A stretch of 64,000 bases of DNA from positions 124,001 through 188,000 of the forward strand of contig NZ_JADIVZ010000007.1 of NCBI RefSeq assembly GCF_015319165.1, in the 5' to 3' direction. The notes under the pieces were generated by a model. The model was not told the DNA's origin. It did not search any database and saw only the letters and a program-made list of their open reading frames with translations. The translations under genes were made by a program, and so were the position numbers. This document shows positions 21,058-29,184 of the stretch, one piece after another. Each line of letters begins with the position of its first letter. Position 1 is the stretch's first letter. This stretch comes from Nocardioides acrostichi (GTDB lineage: Bacteria; Actinomycetota; Actinomycetes; Propionibacteriales; Nocardioidaceae).

Positions 21058-22149
21058 TCAGCCCAGGCCCGCGGCCTTGGCCGCGGCGTGCACGTCGGCG
21101 TCGACCACCGTGTCGACGATGCCGGCACCTCCGCCCGCGAACGCCTCGAGCGCGGTGGCGGTGTCCTTCAGGCCGTGACCGGTCACCGTGATGACCACGG
21201 TCGAGCCCGTGTAGTCCTCCCCCGACTCGAGCTCCGCGAGGAGGCCCGCGATGCCGGCGGCCGACGCAGGCTCGACGAACACGCCGTCCCGGCGGGCGAG
21301 CTCCCGCTGTGCGGCGAGGATCTGCTCATCGCTGACCGCGGCGAACCGACCCTCCGACTCCTTGGCCGCCTGCTCCGCCAAGTGCCACGAGGCCGGGTTG
21401 CCGATGCGGATCGCGGTGGCCTTGGTCTCGGGGTCGGGGAACGGCTCGCCGGTGACCAGCGGGCTCGCGCCCTCGGCCTGGAATCCGCGCATGACCGGGC
21501 GCCTGGTCGTGCGCCCCAGATCGAGGTACTGGGTGTAGCCCAGCCAGTAGGCCGAGATGTTCCCGGCGTTGCCGACCGGCAGCAGGTGGTAGTCGGGTGC
21601 GTCGCCGAGCATGTCGCAGATCTCGAACGCCGCCGACTTCTGGCCCTGGAGACGCACGGGGTTGACCGAGTTGACCAGCGCCACCGGGTACTCGGCGGCG
21701 AGGCCGCGCGCCATCGCCAAGCAGTCGTCGAAGTTGCCGCGCACCATGATCACGCGACCGCCGTGGATGATCGCCTGCGCCATCTTGCCCGCCGCGATCT
21801 TGCCCTCGGGTACGAGCACGAGCGGGGTCAGCCCCGCCTTGGCCGCGTAGGCCGCCATCGACGCCGAGGTGTTGCCCGTCGAGGCGCACACGACGGCCTT
21901 CGCGCCCTCGTGCTTGGCGACCGAGATCGCGGCCGTCATGCCACGGTCCTTGAAGGAGCCGGTGGGGTTGTCCCCCTCGACCTTGAGGTGCACCTGGGCA
22001 CCGGTGAGGCCGGAGAGCCACTCCGAGGCCACCAGCGGGGTGCCGCCCTCGCGCAGCGTGACGGCCGGAGTGTCCTGCGGGATCTCCAGCAGTTCGCGGT
22101 ACTCCTCGATGACGCCGCGCCACTGACGGGTGCCCACCTGCGTGTTCAT
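21058..22149 (-). CDS. thrC: Threonine synthase
   Basis: This 363-aa PLP enzyme converts O-phosphohomoserine to threonine. The PLP lysine is in [11 protein letters not shown], with STGNTSAS for the cofactor phosphate and [12 protein letters not shown] near the centre. It is the short bacterial form. The start overlaps the hom stop (ATGA). Confidence 0.95.
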   Translation of the reverse strand: MNTQVGTRQWRGVIEEYRELLEIPQDTPAVTLREGGTPLVASEWLSGLTGAQVHLKVEGDNPTGSFKDRGMTAAISVAKHEGAKAVVCASTGNTSASMAAYAAKAGLTPLVLVPEGKIAAGKMAQAIIHGGRVIMVRGNFDDCLAMARGLAAEYPVALVNSVNPVRLQGQKSAAFEICDMLGDAPDYHLLPVGNAGNISAYWLGYTQYLDLGRTTRRPVMRGFQAEGASPLVTGEPFPDPETKATAIRIGNPASWHLAEQAAKESEGRFAAVSDEQILAAQRELARRDGVFVEPASAAGIAGLLAELESGEDYTGSTVVITVTGHGLKDTATALEAFAGGGAGIVDTVVDADVHAAAKAAGLG

Positions 22150-23438
22150 TCCGCTCCTCCCTCGACGCGCATCACCGAGGTCACCTCACGCACGGACTCC
22201 AGTTGCTCGAGGTGCTGCATGGTCTCGCGCAGCTGCGCGTCGGTGGCCTCGTGAGAGACGACGACGAGCTGGGCGTCGTCGCCGCGACCTTCCTGCCGCA
22301 GGTTCTGGATCGACACGCCGTGCTCGGCGAAGGCCATGGCCACCTGCGAGAGCACGCCGACCTTGTCGTCGACGTCGATCGCGACGTGGTAGCGGGTCAC
22401 GGTCTCGCCCATCGGCAGCACCGTGAGGTCCGCATGGGCCGACTCGCCCGCGCCGGTCGTGTGCGCGAGCCGGTTGCGCGCGATCGTGACGAGGTCGCCG
22501 AGCACCGCGGACGCCGTGGGCGCACCGCCGGCACCGGGGCCGTAGAACATCAGCTGGCCGGCCGCCTCGGACTCGGTGAACACCGCGTTGTAGGCCTCGC
22601 GCACCGAGGCCAGCGGATGGCTGCGCGGGATCATCGCCGGGTGCACCCGCGCGGAGACCCCGCGTTCGCCGTCCGGGCCGGTGCGGAGCTCGCAGAGGGC
22701 GAGCAGCTTGACGACGCAGCCAATGTCTCGCGCCGAGGCGACGTCGCCGGCGGTGACCTCGGTGATGCCCTCGCGGTAGACGTCGCTGGCGCTCACGCGC
22801 GTGTGGAACGCCAGCGAGGCGAGGATGGCGGCCTTGGCGGCGGCATCGAACCCCTCGACGTCGGCAGTGGGGTCGGCCTCCGCGTAGCCGAGTTCCTGGG
22901 CCTCCTCGAGCGCCTCCTCGAACCCGGCACCCGAGGTGTCCATCTTGTCGAGGATGAAGTTGGTGGTGCCGTTGACGATGCCGAGCACGCGGCTGACGTT
23001 GTCGCCGGCCAGCGACTCCCGCAGCGGCCGCAGGATCGGGATCGCCCCGGCCACTGCTGCCTCGTAGTAGAAGTCACGCTCGGCCTTCTGCGCCGCGTCG
23101 AAGAGGGTCGGACCGTCCTCGGCCACGAGCGCCTTGTTCGCCGACACCACCGAGGCGCCGCCCTCCAGGGCGGCCAGGATGAGCGAGCGGGCGGGCTCGA
23201 TGCCGCCGATCACCTCGACGACGAGGTCGACGTCGTCACGGCGCACGAGCGCGTCGGCGTCCGTGGTCAGCAGGCCCTCGGGCACCTCGACCTCACGGGC
23301 CGCCTCGAGCCGCCGGACGGCGACCCCGGCCAGCTCGACCGGGGCGCCGACGCGCGCCGCGAGCTCGTCGGACTGCTCCAGCAGCAGGCGCACGACCTGG
23401 GATCCCACCGAGCCACAGCCCAGCACGGCCACCTTCAT
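22146..23438 (-). CDS. hom: Homoserine dehydrogenase
   Basis: This 430-aa enzyme reduces aspartate semialdehyde to homoserine. It has an N-terminal Rossmann motif GCGSVGSQV, the substrate segment [26 protein letters not shown], and a C-terminal ACT domain (about residues 350-425, [21 protein letters not shown]) that usually mediates threonine feedback inhibition. It overlaps both lysA and thrC by 4 nt. Confidence 0.95.
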   Translation of the reverse strand: MKVAVLGCGSVGSQVVRLLLEQSDELAARVGAPVELAGVAVRRLEAAREVEVPEGLLTTDADALVRRDDVDLVVEVIGGIEPARSLILAALEGGASVVSANKALVAEDGPTLFDAAQKAERDFYYEAAVAGAIPILRPLRESLAGDNVSRVLGIVNGTTNFILDKMDTSGAGFEEALEEAQELGYAEADPTADVEGFDAAAKAAILASLAFHTRVSASDVYREGITEVTAGDVASARDIGCVVKLLALCELRTGPDGERGVSARVHPAMIPRSHPLASVREAYNAVFTESEAAGQLMFYGPGAGGAPTASAVLGDLVTIARNRLAHTTGAGESAHADLTVLPMGETVTRYHVAIDVDDKVGVLSQVAMAFAEHGVSIQNLRQEGRGDDAQLVVVSHEATDAQLRETMQHLEQLESVREVTSVMRVEGGAE

Positions 23439-24841
23439 CGCTCATCACCCACATCGGTCGCCAACAGGTCGTCCTCAGTCTCGCGCCGCACGATCACGCG
23501 TGCCACTCCGTCCCGCACTGCGATCACCGGGGGGCGCAACGCGTGGTTGTAGTTCGAGGCCATCGAGCGGCAGTACGCGCCGGTGCCGGGCACGGCGAGC
23601 AGGTCTCCGGCGGCGATGTCTCCGGGCACGAACTCGTCCTTGACCACGATGTCACCGGCTTCGCAGTGCTTGCCCACGACCCGGCCCAGCACCGGCGGCG
23701 CCTGCGAGGCACGTGAGGCCAGCGTGCACGAGTAGTCGGCGTCGTAGAGCGCCGTGCGGATGTTGTCGCTCATGCCACCGTCGACGGAGACGTAGGTGCG
23801 CACCGCCCCGGCGTCCAGCGTGACCGGCTTGACCGTGCCGACGGAGTAGAGCGTGCAGACCGACGGCCCGACGATGGCGCGGCCCGGCTCGACCGAGAGC
23901 TGCGGGACCGCGATGCCACGGCCTCGACACTCCTGCTCGACGATGCGAGTGATCCCGGCCGCGAGGATCGCGGGCTCGGCGGGTTCGTCCTGGGTCGTGT
24001 AGGCGATGCCGAAGCCGCCGCCGAGATCCATCTCGGGCATGACGACGTCGAGCTCGGTGGCGACTCGTTCGTGCAGCGCGAGCACGCGCCGCGCGGCGAC
24101 CTCGAAGCCGGAGGTGTCGAAGATCTGGCTGCCGATGTGGGAGTGCAGGCCCTGGAGGCGCAACCCGGGCGCGGCGAGCACACGGAGGACGGCCTCGAAG
24201 GCGTCGCCGGCGTTGATGGAGAACCCGAACTTCTGGTCCTCGTGCGCGGTGGCGATGTACTCGTGGGTGTGTGCCTCGACGCCGGCGGTGACGCGCACCA
24301 TGACAGCGGCGTCGCGCCCGAGCTCGTGGGTGACGGCGGCGAGCCGGTCGATCTCGTCGAAGGAGTCCACGATGATGCGGCCCACGCCGAGGGTGACGGC
24401 GCGCTCGAGCTCGCCGAGGCTCTTGTTGTTGCCGTGGAAGCCGACGCGCTCCATCGGGAAGCCGGCCCGCTCGGCGACGGTCAGCTCGCCTCCGGAGCAG
24501 ACGTCGAGGTGCAGACCCTCCTCGGCGATCCACCGGGCGACGGCGGTGCAGAGGAACGCCTTGCCGGCGTAGTAGACGTCGTAGCCGGCGAACCCGTCGC
24601 GGAACGCCCGGGCCCGCGCGCGGAAGTCGTCTTCGTCGAGCACGTAGGCCGGAGTGCCGTGCTCGACAGCGATACTGCCCGCCGGCACTCCCGCCAGGGT
24701 CAGGACGCCGTCGCGCTTCTCGGCGTGGTGCGACCACAGCTGCGGGACCAGCGCGTTGGGGTCGCTCGGCTCGCGCAGCCAGGCGGGCCCGCGCAGGGCT
24801 CCGGGCGCGTGCGCCCAGCCCGCCTCGTGGGTGTGGCTCAT
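23435..24841 (-). CDS. lysA: Diaminopimelate decarboxylase
   Basis: This 468-aa fold-III PLP enzyme makes L-lysine from meso-diaminopimelate. The PLP lysine is in VYYAGKAFL, HIGSQI is present, and the second-subunit Cys region is in the C-terminal half (CEAGDIVV). The N-terminus has a ~45-residue extension (AGWAHAPGALRGPAWL) common in actinobacterial LysA. It lies 10 nt after argS. Confidence 0.95.
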   Translation of the reverse strand: MSHTHEAGWAHAPGALRGPAWLREPSDPNALVPQLWSHHAEKRDGVLTLAGVPAGSIAVEHGTPAYVLDEDDFRARARAFRDGFAGYDVYYAGKAFLCTAVARWIAEEGLHLDVCSGGELTVAERAGFPMERVGFHGNNKSLGELERAVTLGVGRIIVDSFDEIDRLAAVTHELGRDAAVMVRVTAGVEAHTHEYIATAHEDQKFGFSINAGDAFEAVLRVLAAPGLRLQGLHSHIGSQIFDTSGFEVAARRVLALHERVATELDVVMPEMDLGGGFGIAYTTQDEPAEPAILAAGITRIVEQECRGRGIAVPQLSVEPGRAIVGPSVCTLYSVGTVKPVTLDAGAVRTYVSVDGGMSDNIRTALYDADYSCTLASRASQAPPVLGRVVGKHCEAGDIVVKDEFVPGDIAAGDLLAVPGTGAYCRSMASNYNHALRPPVIAVRDGVARVIVRRETEDDLLATDVGDER

Positions 24842-24851
24842 CGCTGCCCGC

Positions 24852-26552
24852 TCACATCCGCTCGGGCGCGGTGACGCCGAGCAGGGTCAGACCGTTCGAC
24901 AGCACGGTGCGGGCGGCCAGCGTGAGCACGAGCCGGGCGTCGTTGACCGGCCCGGCCGGCTCGTCGCCCTGCGGCAGCATCCGGCACTCGCGGGTGTCGT
25001 ACCACTTGTTGAAGACCGCCGCGGTCTCCTCGAGGTAGCGCGCCACCCGGTGCGGGTGCCGCAGCTCGGCGGCGCTGGCGACGACGCGCGGGAATTCCGC
25101 CAGCGCCCGGAGCAGCTCGCCCTCCCGCTCGTGGCTGAGCAGTGCGGGGTCGAAGCCGGCGACGGCGTCCTCGACGCTCATCCCCAGCGCCGTGGCGTTC
25201 TCGACCATGCGGCAGCAGCGCGCGTGGGCGTACTGCACGTAGTAGACCGGGTTGTCGTTCGAGGCCTTGGTGATCTCCTCGATGTCGAGCGTGAGCGGCG
25301 AGTCGGCCGGGTAGCGCGCCAGGGAGTAGCGCAGCGCGTCGGTACCGATGTCGTCGATGAGCTCCTCGAGGCTGACGATCTCGCCGGCACGCTTGGAGAG
25401 TCGGACCTCTTGATCTCCCCGCATGATCTTGACCAGCTGACCGATCAGCACCTCGAGGGTCTGGTCGGGGTCGTCGCCCGCGCAGGCGGCCATGGCCTTG
25501 AGCCGGCCGACGTAGCCGTGGTGGTCGGCGCCGAGCAGGTAGAGACAGCGGTCGAAACCGCGCTCGCGCTTGTTGACGTAGTAGGCGGTGTCGGAGGCGA
25601 AGTAGGTGAGCTCGCCGTTCGAGCGGATGAGCACGCGGTCCTTGTCGTCACCGAAGTCGGTGGTGCGCATCCACAACGCACCGTCGGCGTCGAAGAGGTG
25701 GCCCTGGGCCCGCAGCTTCTCCAGGCCATCGGCGACGTCGTTGCCCTCCTCGCCCGCGTGCAGCGAGCGCTCGGAGAACCACACGTCGAAGTGGGTGTTG
25801 AACCGCTCCAGCTGCTCCTGCTGGCTGTTGAGCTGCAGCGCGTAGGCCGCCTCACGGAAGGCCTCGAGCCGCTCGGCGGCGTCGAGCTCGAGGATGCCGG
25901 GGGTCGTGGCGACGACCTGCTGGGCGAGCTCGGGGATGTACCCGCCCTTGTAGCCGTCCTCGGGCACGGGCTCACCCAGGGCAGCCGCCTCGACGGAGGC
26001 ACCGAAGAGGTTCATCTGGTTGCCACGGTCGTTGATGTAGAACTCGCGCGTCACCTCGGCACCGGCCGCCTCCAGCACGCGGGAGATGGCGTCGCCGACG
26101 ACCGCCCACCGGGTGTGGCCCAGGTGCAACGGACCCGTCGGGTTGGCGGAGATGAACTCGACGTTGATGCGCTGCCCGGTCAGGGTCTGCGAGCTGCCGA
26201 AGCCGTCTCCGGCCGCGACGACGTCGGCAGCGACCTGGCCCTGGGCCGCGGCCGCGACGGTGATGTTCATGAAGCCGGGGCCGGCCACCTCGACGTCGGC
26301 TATGCCGCCTTGCTGCTCCAACCGGGCGCTCAGCAGTTCGGCCAGGGCGCGGGGGTTGGTCGTCGCACCGCCGACCTGCGCCCTCTTGACCAACTGCATC
26401 GCGATGTTGGTGGCGTAGTCGCCGTGACCCTTCTGGCGGGGTCGCTCCACCGTCACGTTCGTCGGGACGCCACCCTCGAGGGTCAGCGCGCCCTCGTCGG
26501 TGAGCGTCGTCAACACGTCGACGATCGCGGTGGAAAGCTGCTCGGGAGTCAC
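24852..26552 (-). CDS. argS: Arginyl-tRNA synthetase
   Basis: This 566-aa class I synthetase has the HIGH-type motif as HLGH in SANPTGPLHLGHTRW and a degenerate KMSKS-type loop EVRLSKRAGE. The C-terminal DALR anticodon domain ends in ALRLLGVTAPERM-like NGLTLLGVTAPERM. The start is GTG 26552, with a leaderless-type TAGGCT 6 nt upstream. A tRNA-Arg gene stands immediately upstream on the opposite strand. Confidence 0.95.
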   Translation of the reverse strand: MTPEQLSTAIVDVLTTLTDEGALTLEGGVPTNVTVERPRQKGHGDYATNIAMQLVKRAQVGGATTNPRALAELLSARLEQQGGIADVEVAGPGFMNITVAAAAQGQVAADVVAAGDGFGSSQTLTGQRINVEFISANPTGPLHLGHTRWAVVGDAISRVLEAAGAEVTREFYINDRGNQMNLFGASVEAAALGEPVPEDGYKGGYIPELAQQVVATTPGILELDAAERLEAFREAAYALQLNSQQEQLERFNTHFDVWFSERSLHAGEEGNDVADGLEKLRAQGHLFDADGALWMRTTDFGDDKDRVLIRSNGELTYFASDTAYYVNKRERGFDRCLYLLGADHHGYVGRLKAMAACAGDDPDQTLEVLIGQLVKIMRGDQEVRLSKRAGEIVSLEELIDDIGTDALRYSLARYPADSPLTLDIEEITKASNDNPVYYVQYAHARCCRMVENATALGMSVEDAVAGFDPALLSHEREGELLRALAEFPRVVASAAELRHPHRVARYLEETAAVFNKWYDTRECRMLPQGDEPAGPVNDARLVLTLAARTVLSNGLTLLGVTAPERM

Positions 26553-26558
26553 CCCGTC

Positions 26559-26564
26559 AGCCTA
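26559..26564 (-). promoter_or_regulatory. -10 element for leaderless argS mRNA
   Basis: TAGGCT lies 6 nt before the GTG start of argS, the spacing expected when the transcript begins at the start codon. No convincing -35 is seen, and no Shine-Dalgarno precedes the GTG. Confidence 0.5.
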
Positions 26565-26677
26565 TCGACGCACCTCCCCGGCCGACGAACCGATACAGCG
26601 GGGCTGGTTCTCGGGCTGGGATTCGGTGGCCCGCGCGGGCAGTTGTAGGGTGACGCCGCGCGCATCGCTTGGCGCAT

Positions 26678-26750
26678 GCCTCCGTAGCTCAGGGGATAGA
26701 GCACTGGTTTCCGGTACCAGGTGTCGCAGGTTCGAATCCTGCCGGAGGCG
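26678..26750 (+). tRNA. tRNA-Arg (anticodon CCG)
   Basis: The cloverleaf is complete. Acceptor stem GCCTCCG/CGGAGGC, D stem GCTC/GAGC, anticodon stem CTGGT/ACCAG with loop TTCCGGT, and T arm GCAGG-TTCGAAT-CCTGC. The anticodon CCG reads the CGG arginine codon. The 3' CCA is not encoded (the sequence continues CCCA). Confidence 0.95.
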
Positions 26751-26843
26751 CCCATCGGCCGGTTCCGCCACAGCCATGGCCATCGACACCCGTCGCGGCC
26801 GGGGTGAGGCAGACGCTGCGGCAGCACGCCGAGACTGCTCGAC

Positions 26844-26960
26844 ATGATCCCGCGGTTCTTCGAACACCAGGACGGCATCACCACCACTGGCGCGGTGGTC
26901 ACGTTGATCGGATTCGTGATCGTCCTGGTCGGCGCCTACCTCTACGCGCGCAACAAGTAG
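26844..26960 (+). CDS. Small single-span membrane protein (38 aa)
   Basis: An open frame of 38 codons begins at ATG 26844 about 95 nt after tRNA-Arg. It encodes a polar N-terminus (MIPRFFEHQDG), one membrane helix of about 18 residues (VVTLIGFVIVLVGAYLY) and a basic end (ARNK). This topology is unlikely by chance in GC-rich intergenic DNA. No strong ribosome site is seen. The function is unknown. Confidence 0.5.
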   Translation: MIPRFFEHQDGITTTGAVVTLIGFVIVLVGAYLYARNK

Positions 26961-26970
26961 GTTCTGCGGC

Positions 26971-28653
26971 TCAGGTGAGGTGCTCGGTGCCGTCGGGGTC
27001 GACCAGGAAGTGTCGGCCGTGCGGTGAGGTCCAGAGGTAGAGCCCCGGGCGGACGCGGCGGTAGCGCCAGCGTCTCTGGTTCTGGCTGGGGTGGGTTTTC
27101 GCGCGGTGGTGGGTGCGGCACAGCGGGGCGAGGGTCTCGGTGCTGGTCTGGCCGGGTGGGCCGCCGTCGGACGTGGGTACGTATTCGTCGATGTGGTCGA
27201 GGTCGGCCCGCATCGCGGATCGTTGGCAGAAGGGGAAGGCGCAGGTCTGGCGCTGCTCGGTGACTCGGTAGGCGATGCGGTCGGGGATCTCGTAGGCGTC
27301 CACGCTGATGGTCTCGGTCAGGTCCACGACAGGCTTGACGATGACCTGGGTGTCGGGGTTGCCGGCCCAGGTGGCGACCTGGGCGGCGGTCACCGTGGCC
27401 CGATGGGCACCGGTGTCGGTGGAGACGCGGGCCAGGTGAAGGCCCAGAGCACCGGTGGCCGGGTCCACCTGCACTGATTGTGGGTCGGTGGCGGCGTGGA
27501 TCGCTGCGGCCGAGAGGCGCACGTGCAGCACGAGCTGCCGTGCGGGGACGACTGCGGGGACCGTGGTGGGGAGCGTGGTGGGTGGGGGTGGTTTCGACAC
27601 GCCTTCGCCTTCGGCATCCGGCGGCTCAACCACCAGCAAGCCCGGTGGTTGAGCCGTGAGGCCGTCCACGGCCGAGCGCGTCGAAACCACCGGTGAGCCT
27701 GGTGCTGGTGGTTGAGCCGTGAGGCCGTTCACGGCCGAGCGCGTCGAAACCACCGCCGAGGCTGGTGGTTGAGCCGTGAGGCCGTTCACGGCCGAGCGCG
27801 TCGAAACCACACCACCGCTCACCTGACCACCGAGGTCGAGCATGGTCTGGCTCCGGGCGAGCTGCCCCAGGGCGGCGGCACGTCGTTCGCCGAGGTCCAG
27901 CGGTGAGCCGAGCGCGGACTGCTCCGCGGCGAGGTGGCGGAGGGCGTGGTCGAGATCCTCGGCATCGGCCCGGTCGAGGAGCCCGTCGAGGCGCACGAGG
28001 CCGTCGAACGCGCAGACCGCACCCTGGGTAATTGATCGCCCGGGGTCGAGCTCGATCGTCACGTGCTTGGTCGCGTGGGCGTCGGCGAGGTCGGCCTCAG
28101 CGGTTTCGGGTTCGTAGCGAGCGATCGCATCCGCGACGAGACCGTCCAGGGCCCGCAGGCCGGTCTTGTGCGCAACGGGTGCGATCATCCGGTCTACAAA
28201 GGCGGCAGCATCGGCACCGACCTTCATCGTCTCTTCGGCGATGCGGCGTACCCGCCACGGCGGCACCCGTCCGGAGGTCATGGCCTCCCACAGCAGTGGG
28301 AGGCGGAACCGGGTCTCCATCACCACACCCACGAACGCCCGACCAGACGCATCCGAGCGCCCCAGGGCGGTGGCGAGTTCGATGATCGCGAACTGAGCCA
28401 CCAACGGCGTGCCCGGGCCACCGGCACCGATGAGCCGGTCACCACCCTCGACCTCATAGGCCGCCAGCAACTCATCAGTGACGACACCGAGCGGGCCACC
28501 GGCGACACAGTCGGGCACGTGGCCCTCGGCGTGCGCGGCACACCACTCCGCGGCCGCCTCCCACAGCCGGGCCTCGGCGGCCTGCGCGTCGCGTTGTGCC
28601 GACACCGCACATGCCAGCAGTCCTGCGGGCTGGGGTGCGGGCGCCATGGTCAT
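26971..28653 (-). CDS. DUF222/HNH endonuclease domain protein (13E12-repeat type) with repeat-derived linker
   Basis: This 560-aa protein has an N-terminal DUF222 domain (about residues 20-270) and a C-terminal HNH nuclease domain (about 455-530) with CAFPFC, ADLDHIDEY and LCRTHHRAKTH. Members are multi-copy in actinobacteria and related to the mycobacterial 13E12 family. Residues 282-356 consist of four copies of an interspersed DNA repeat read in frame: three give VVSTRSAV(N/D)GLTAQPP and one, in reverse orientation, gives VVEPPDAEGEGVSKPP. An SOS-box-like sequence lies 14 nt upstream of the start. Whether it cuts DNA is not shown by sequence alone. Confidence 0.88.
   Translation of the reverse strand: MTMAPAPQPAGLLACAVSAQRDAQAAEARLWEAAAEWCAAHAEGHVPDCVAGGPLGVVTDELLAAYEVEGGDRLIGAGGPGTPLVAQFAIIELATALGRSDASGRAFVGVVMETRFRLPLLWEAMTSGRVPPWRVRRIAEETMKVGADAAAFVDRMIAPVAHKTGLRALDGLVADAIARYEPETAEADLADAHATKHVTIELDPGRSITQGAVCAFDGLVRLDGLLDRADAEDLDHALRHLAAEQSALGSPLDLGERRAAALGQLARSQTMLDLGGQVSGGVVSTRSAVNGLTAQPPASAVVSTRSAVNGLTAQPPAPGSPVVSTRSAVDGLTAQPPGLLVVEPPDAEGEGVSKPPPPTTLPTTVPAVVPARQLVLHVRLSAAAIHAATDPQSVQVDPATGALGLHLARVSTDTGAHRATVTAAQVATWAGNPDTQVIVKPVVDLTETISVDAYEIPDRIAYRVTEQRQTCAFPFCQRSAMRADLDHIDEYVPTSDGGPPGQTSTETLAPLCRTHHRAKTHPSQNQRRWRYRRVRPGLYLWTSPHGRHFLVDPDGTEHLT
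27587..27810. repeat. Four in-gene copies of the TTTCGACGCGCTCG…CTCAACC repeat
   Basis: Copies of about 48 bp lie at 27587-27634, 27644-27691, 27707-27754 and 27764-27810 inside the DUF222/HNH gene. The first is in the opposite orientation to the other three, so 27621-27657 forms a hairpin (CGGCTCAACCACC/GGTGGTTGAGCCG). Spacings of 57 and 63 nt are multiples of three, keeping the same peptide frame. Confidence 0.9.
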
Positions 28654-28666
28654 GACCTGATTCTAG

Positions 28667-28682
28667 TCGAACACCTGTTCTA
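28667..28682 (-). promoter_or_regulatory. Probable LexA (SOS) box
   Basis: TCGAAC-ACCT-GTTCTA matches the actinobacterial/Gram-positive LexA consensus CGAAC-N4-GTTCG with one changed outer base. It lies 14 nt upstream of the DUF222/HNH start. LexA boxes upstream of 13E12-family genes are known from M. tuberculosis, which supports the call. Confidence 0.7.
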
Positions 28683-28734
28683 TCGGAAGGTGTGACGGGG
28701 AACTGTGGAGAAGATGTTGCCTTGCCCGTTACGG

Positions 28735-29160
28735 GGTTTCGACGCGCTCGTCGCTGGCGCTCCTCACGGCTCAACCACCGGTGCGTCAGCGCCGTGTGGG
28801 GTTTCGACGCGCTCGGCCGTGGACGGCCTCACGGCTCAACCACCGGACGACGGGCTCGTCGCTGGCGCTCCTCACGGCTCAACCACCGGTGCGTCAGCGC
28901 CGTGTGGGGTTTCGGCGCGCTCGGCCGTGGACGGCCTCACGGCTCAACCACCGGACGACGCGCTCGTCGCTGGCACTCCTCACGGCTCAACCACCGGACG
29001 ACGCGCTCGTCGCTGGCACTCCTCACGGCTCAACCACCGGACGACGCGCTCGGCCGTGGACGGCCTCACGGCTCAACCACCGGACGACGCGCTCGTCGCT
29101 GGCGCTCCTCACGGCTCAACCACCGGTGCATCAGCGTCGTGCGGGGTTTCGACGCGCTCG
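28735..29160 (+). repeat. Degenerate repeat array (8 copies of a 19-bp core)
   Basis: The 531-bp gene-free stretch 28654-29184 is filled by this array. The core CTCACGGCTCAACCACCGG occurs eight times. Each is preceded by GCGCTCG and one of two cores, GGCCGTGGACGGCC (palindromic) or GTCGCTGGC(G/A)CTCC. Some units start with GGTTTCGACGCGCTCG, others with ACGACGCGCTCG. A 19-bp spacer TGC(G/A)TCAGCG(C/T)CGTG(T/C)GGG occurs after three units. The same element lies in the neighbouring DUF222/HNH gene. Reading frames across it are artefacts of the repeat. Confidence 0.9.
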
Positions 29161-29184
29161 TCGGCGCCGGCTGCTCGATCATCG

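Noticed and set aside
28735..29160. Possible CRISPR array
   Set aside because: The repeated units differ in their centres and edges, there are no unique spacers of constant length, and no cas genes are nearby. It is an interspersed palindromic repeat cluster.
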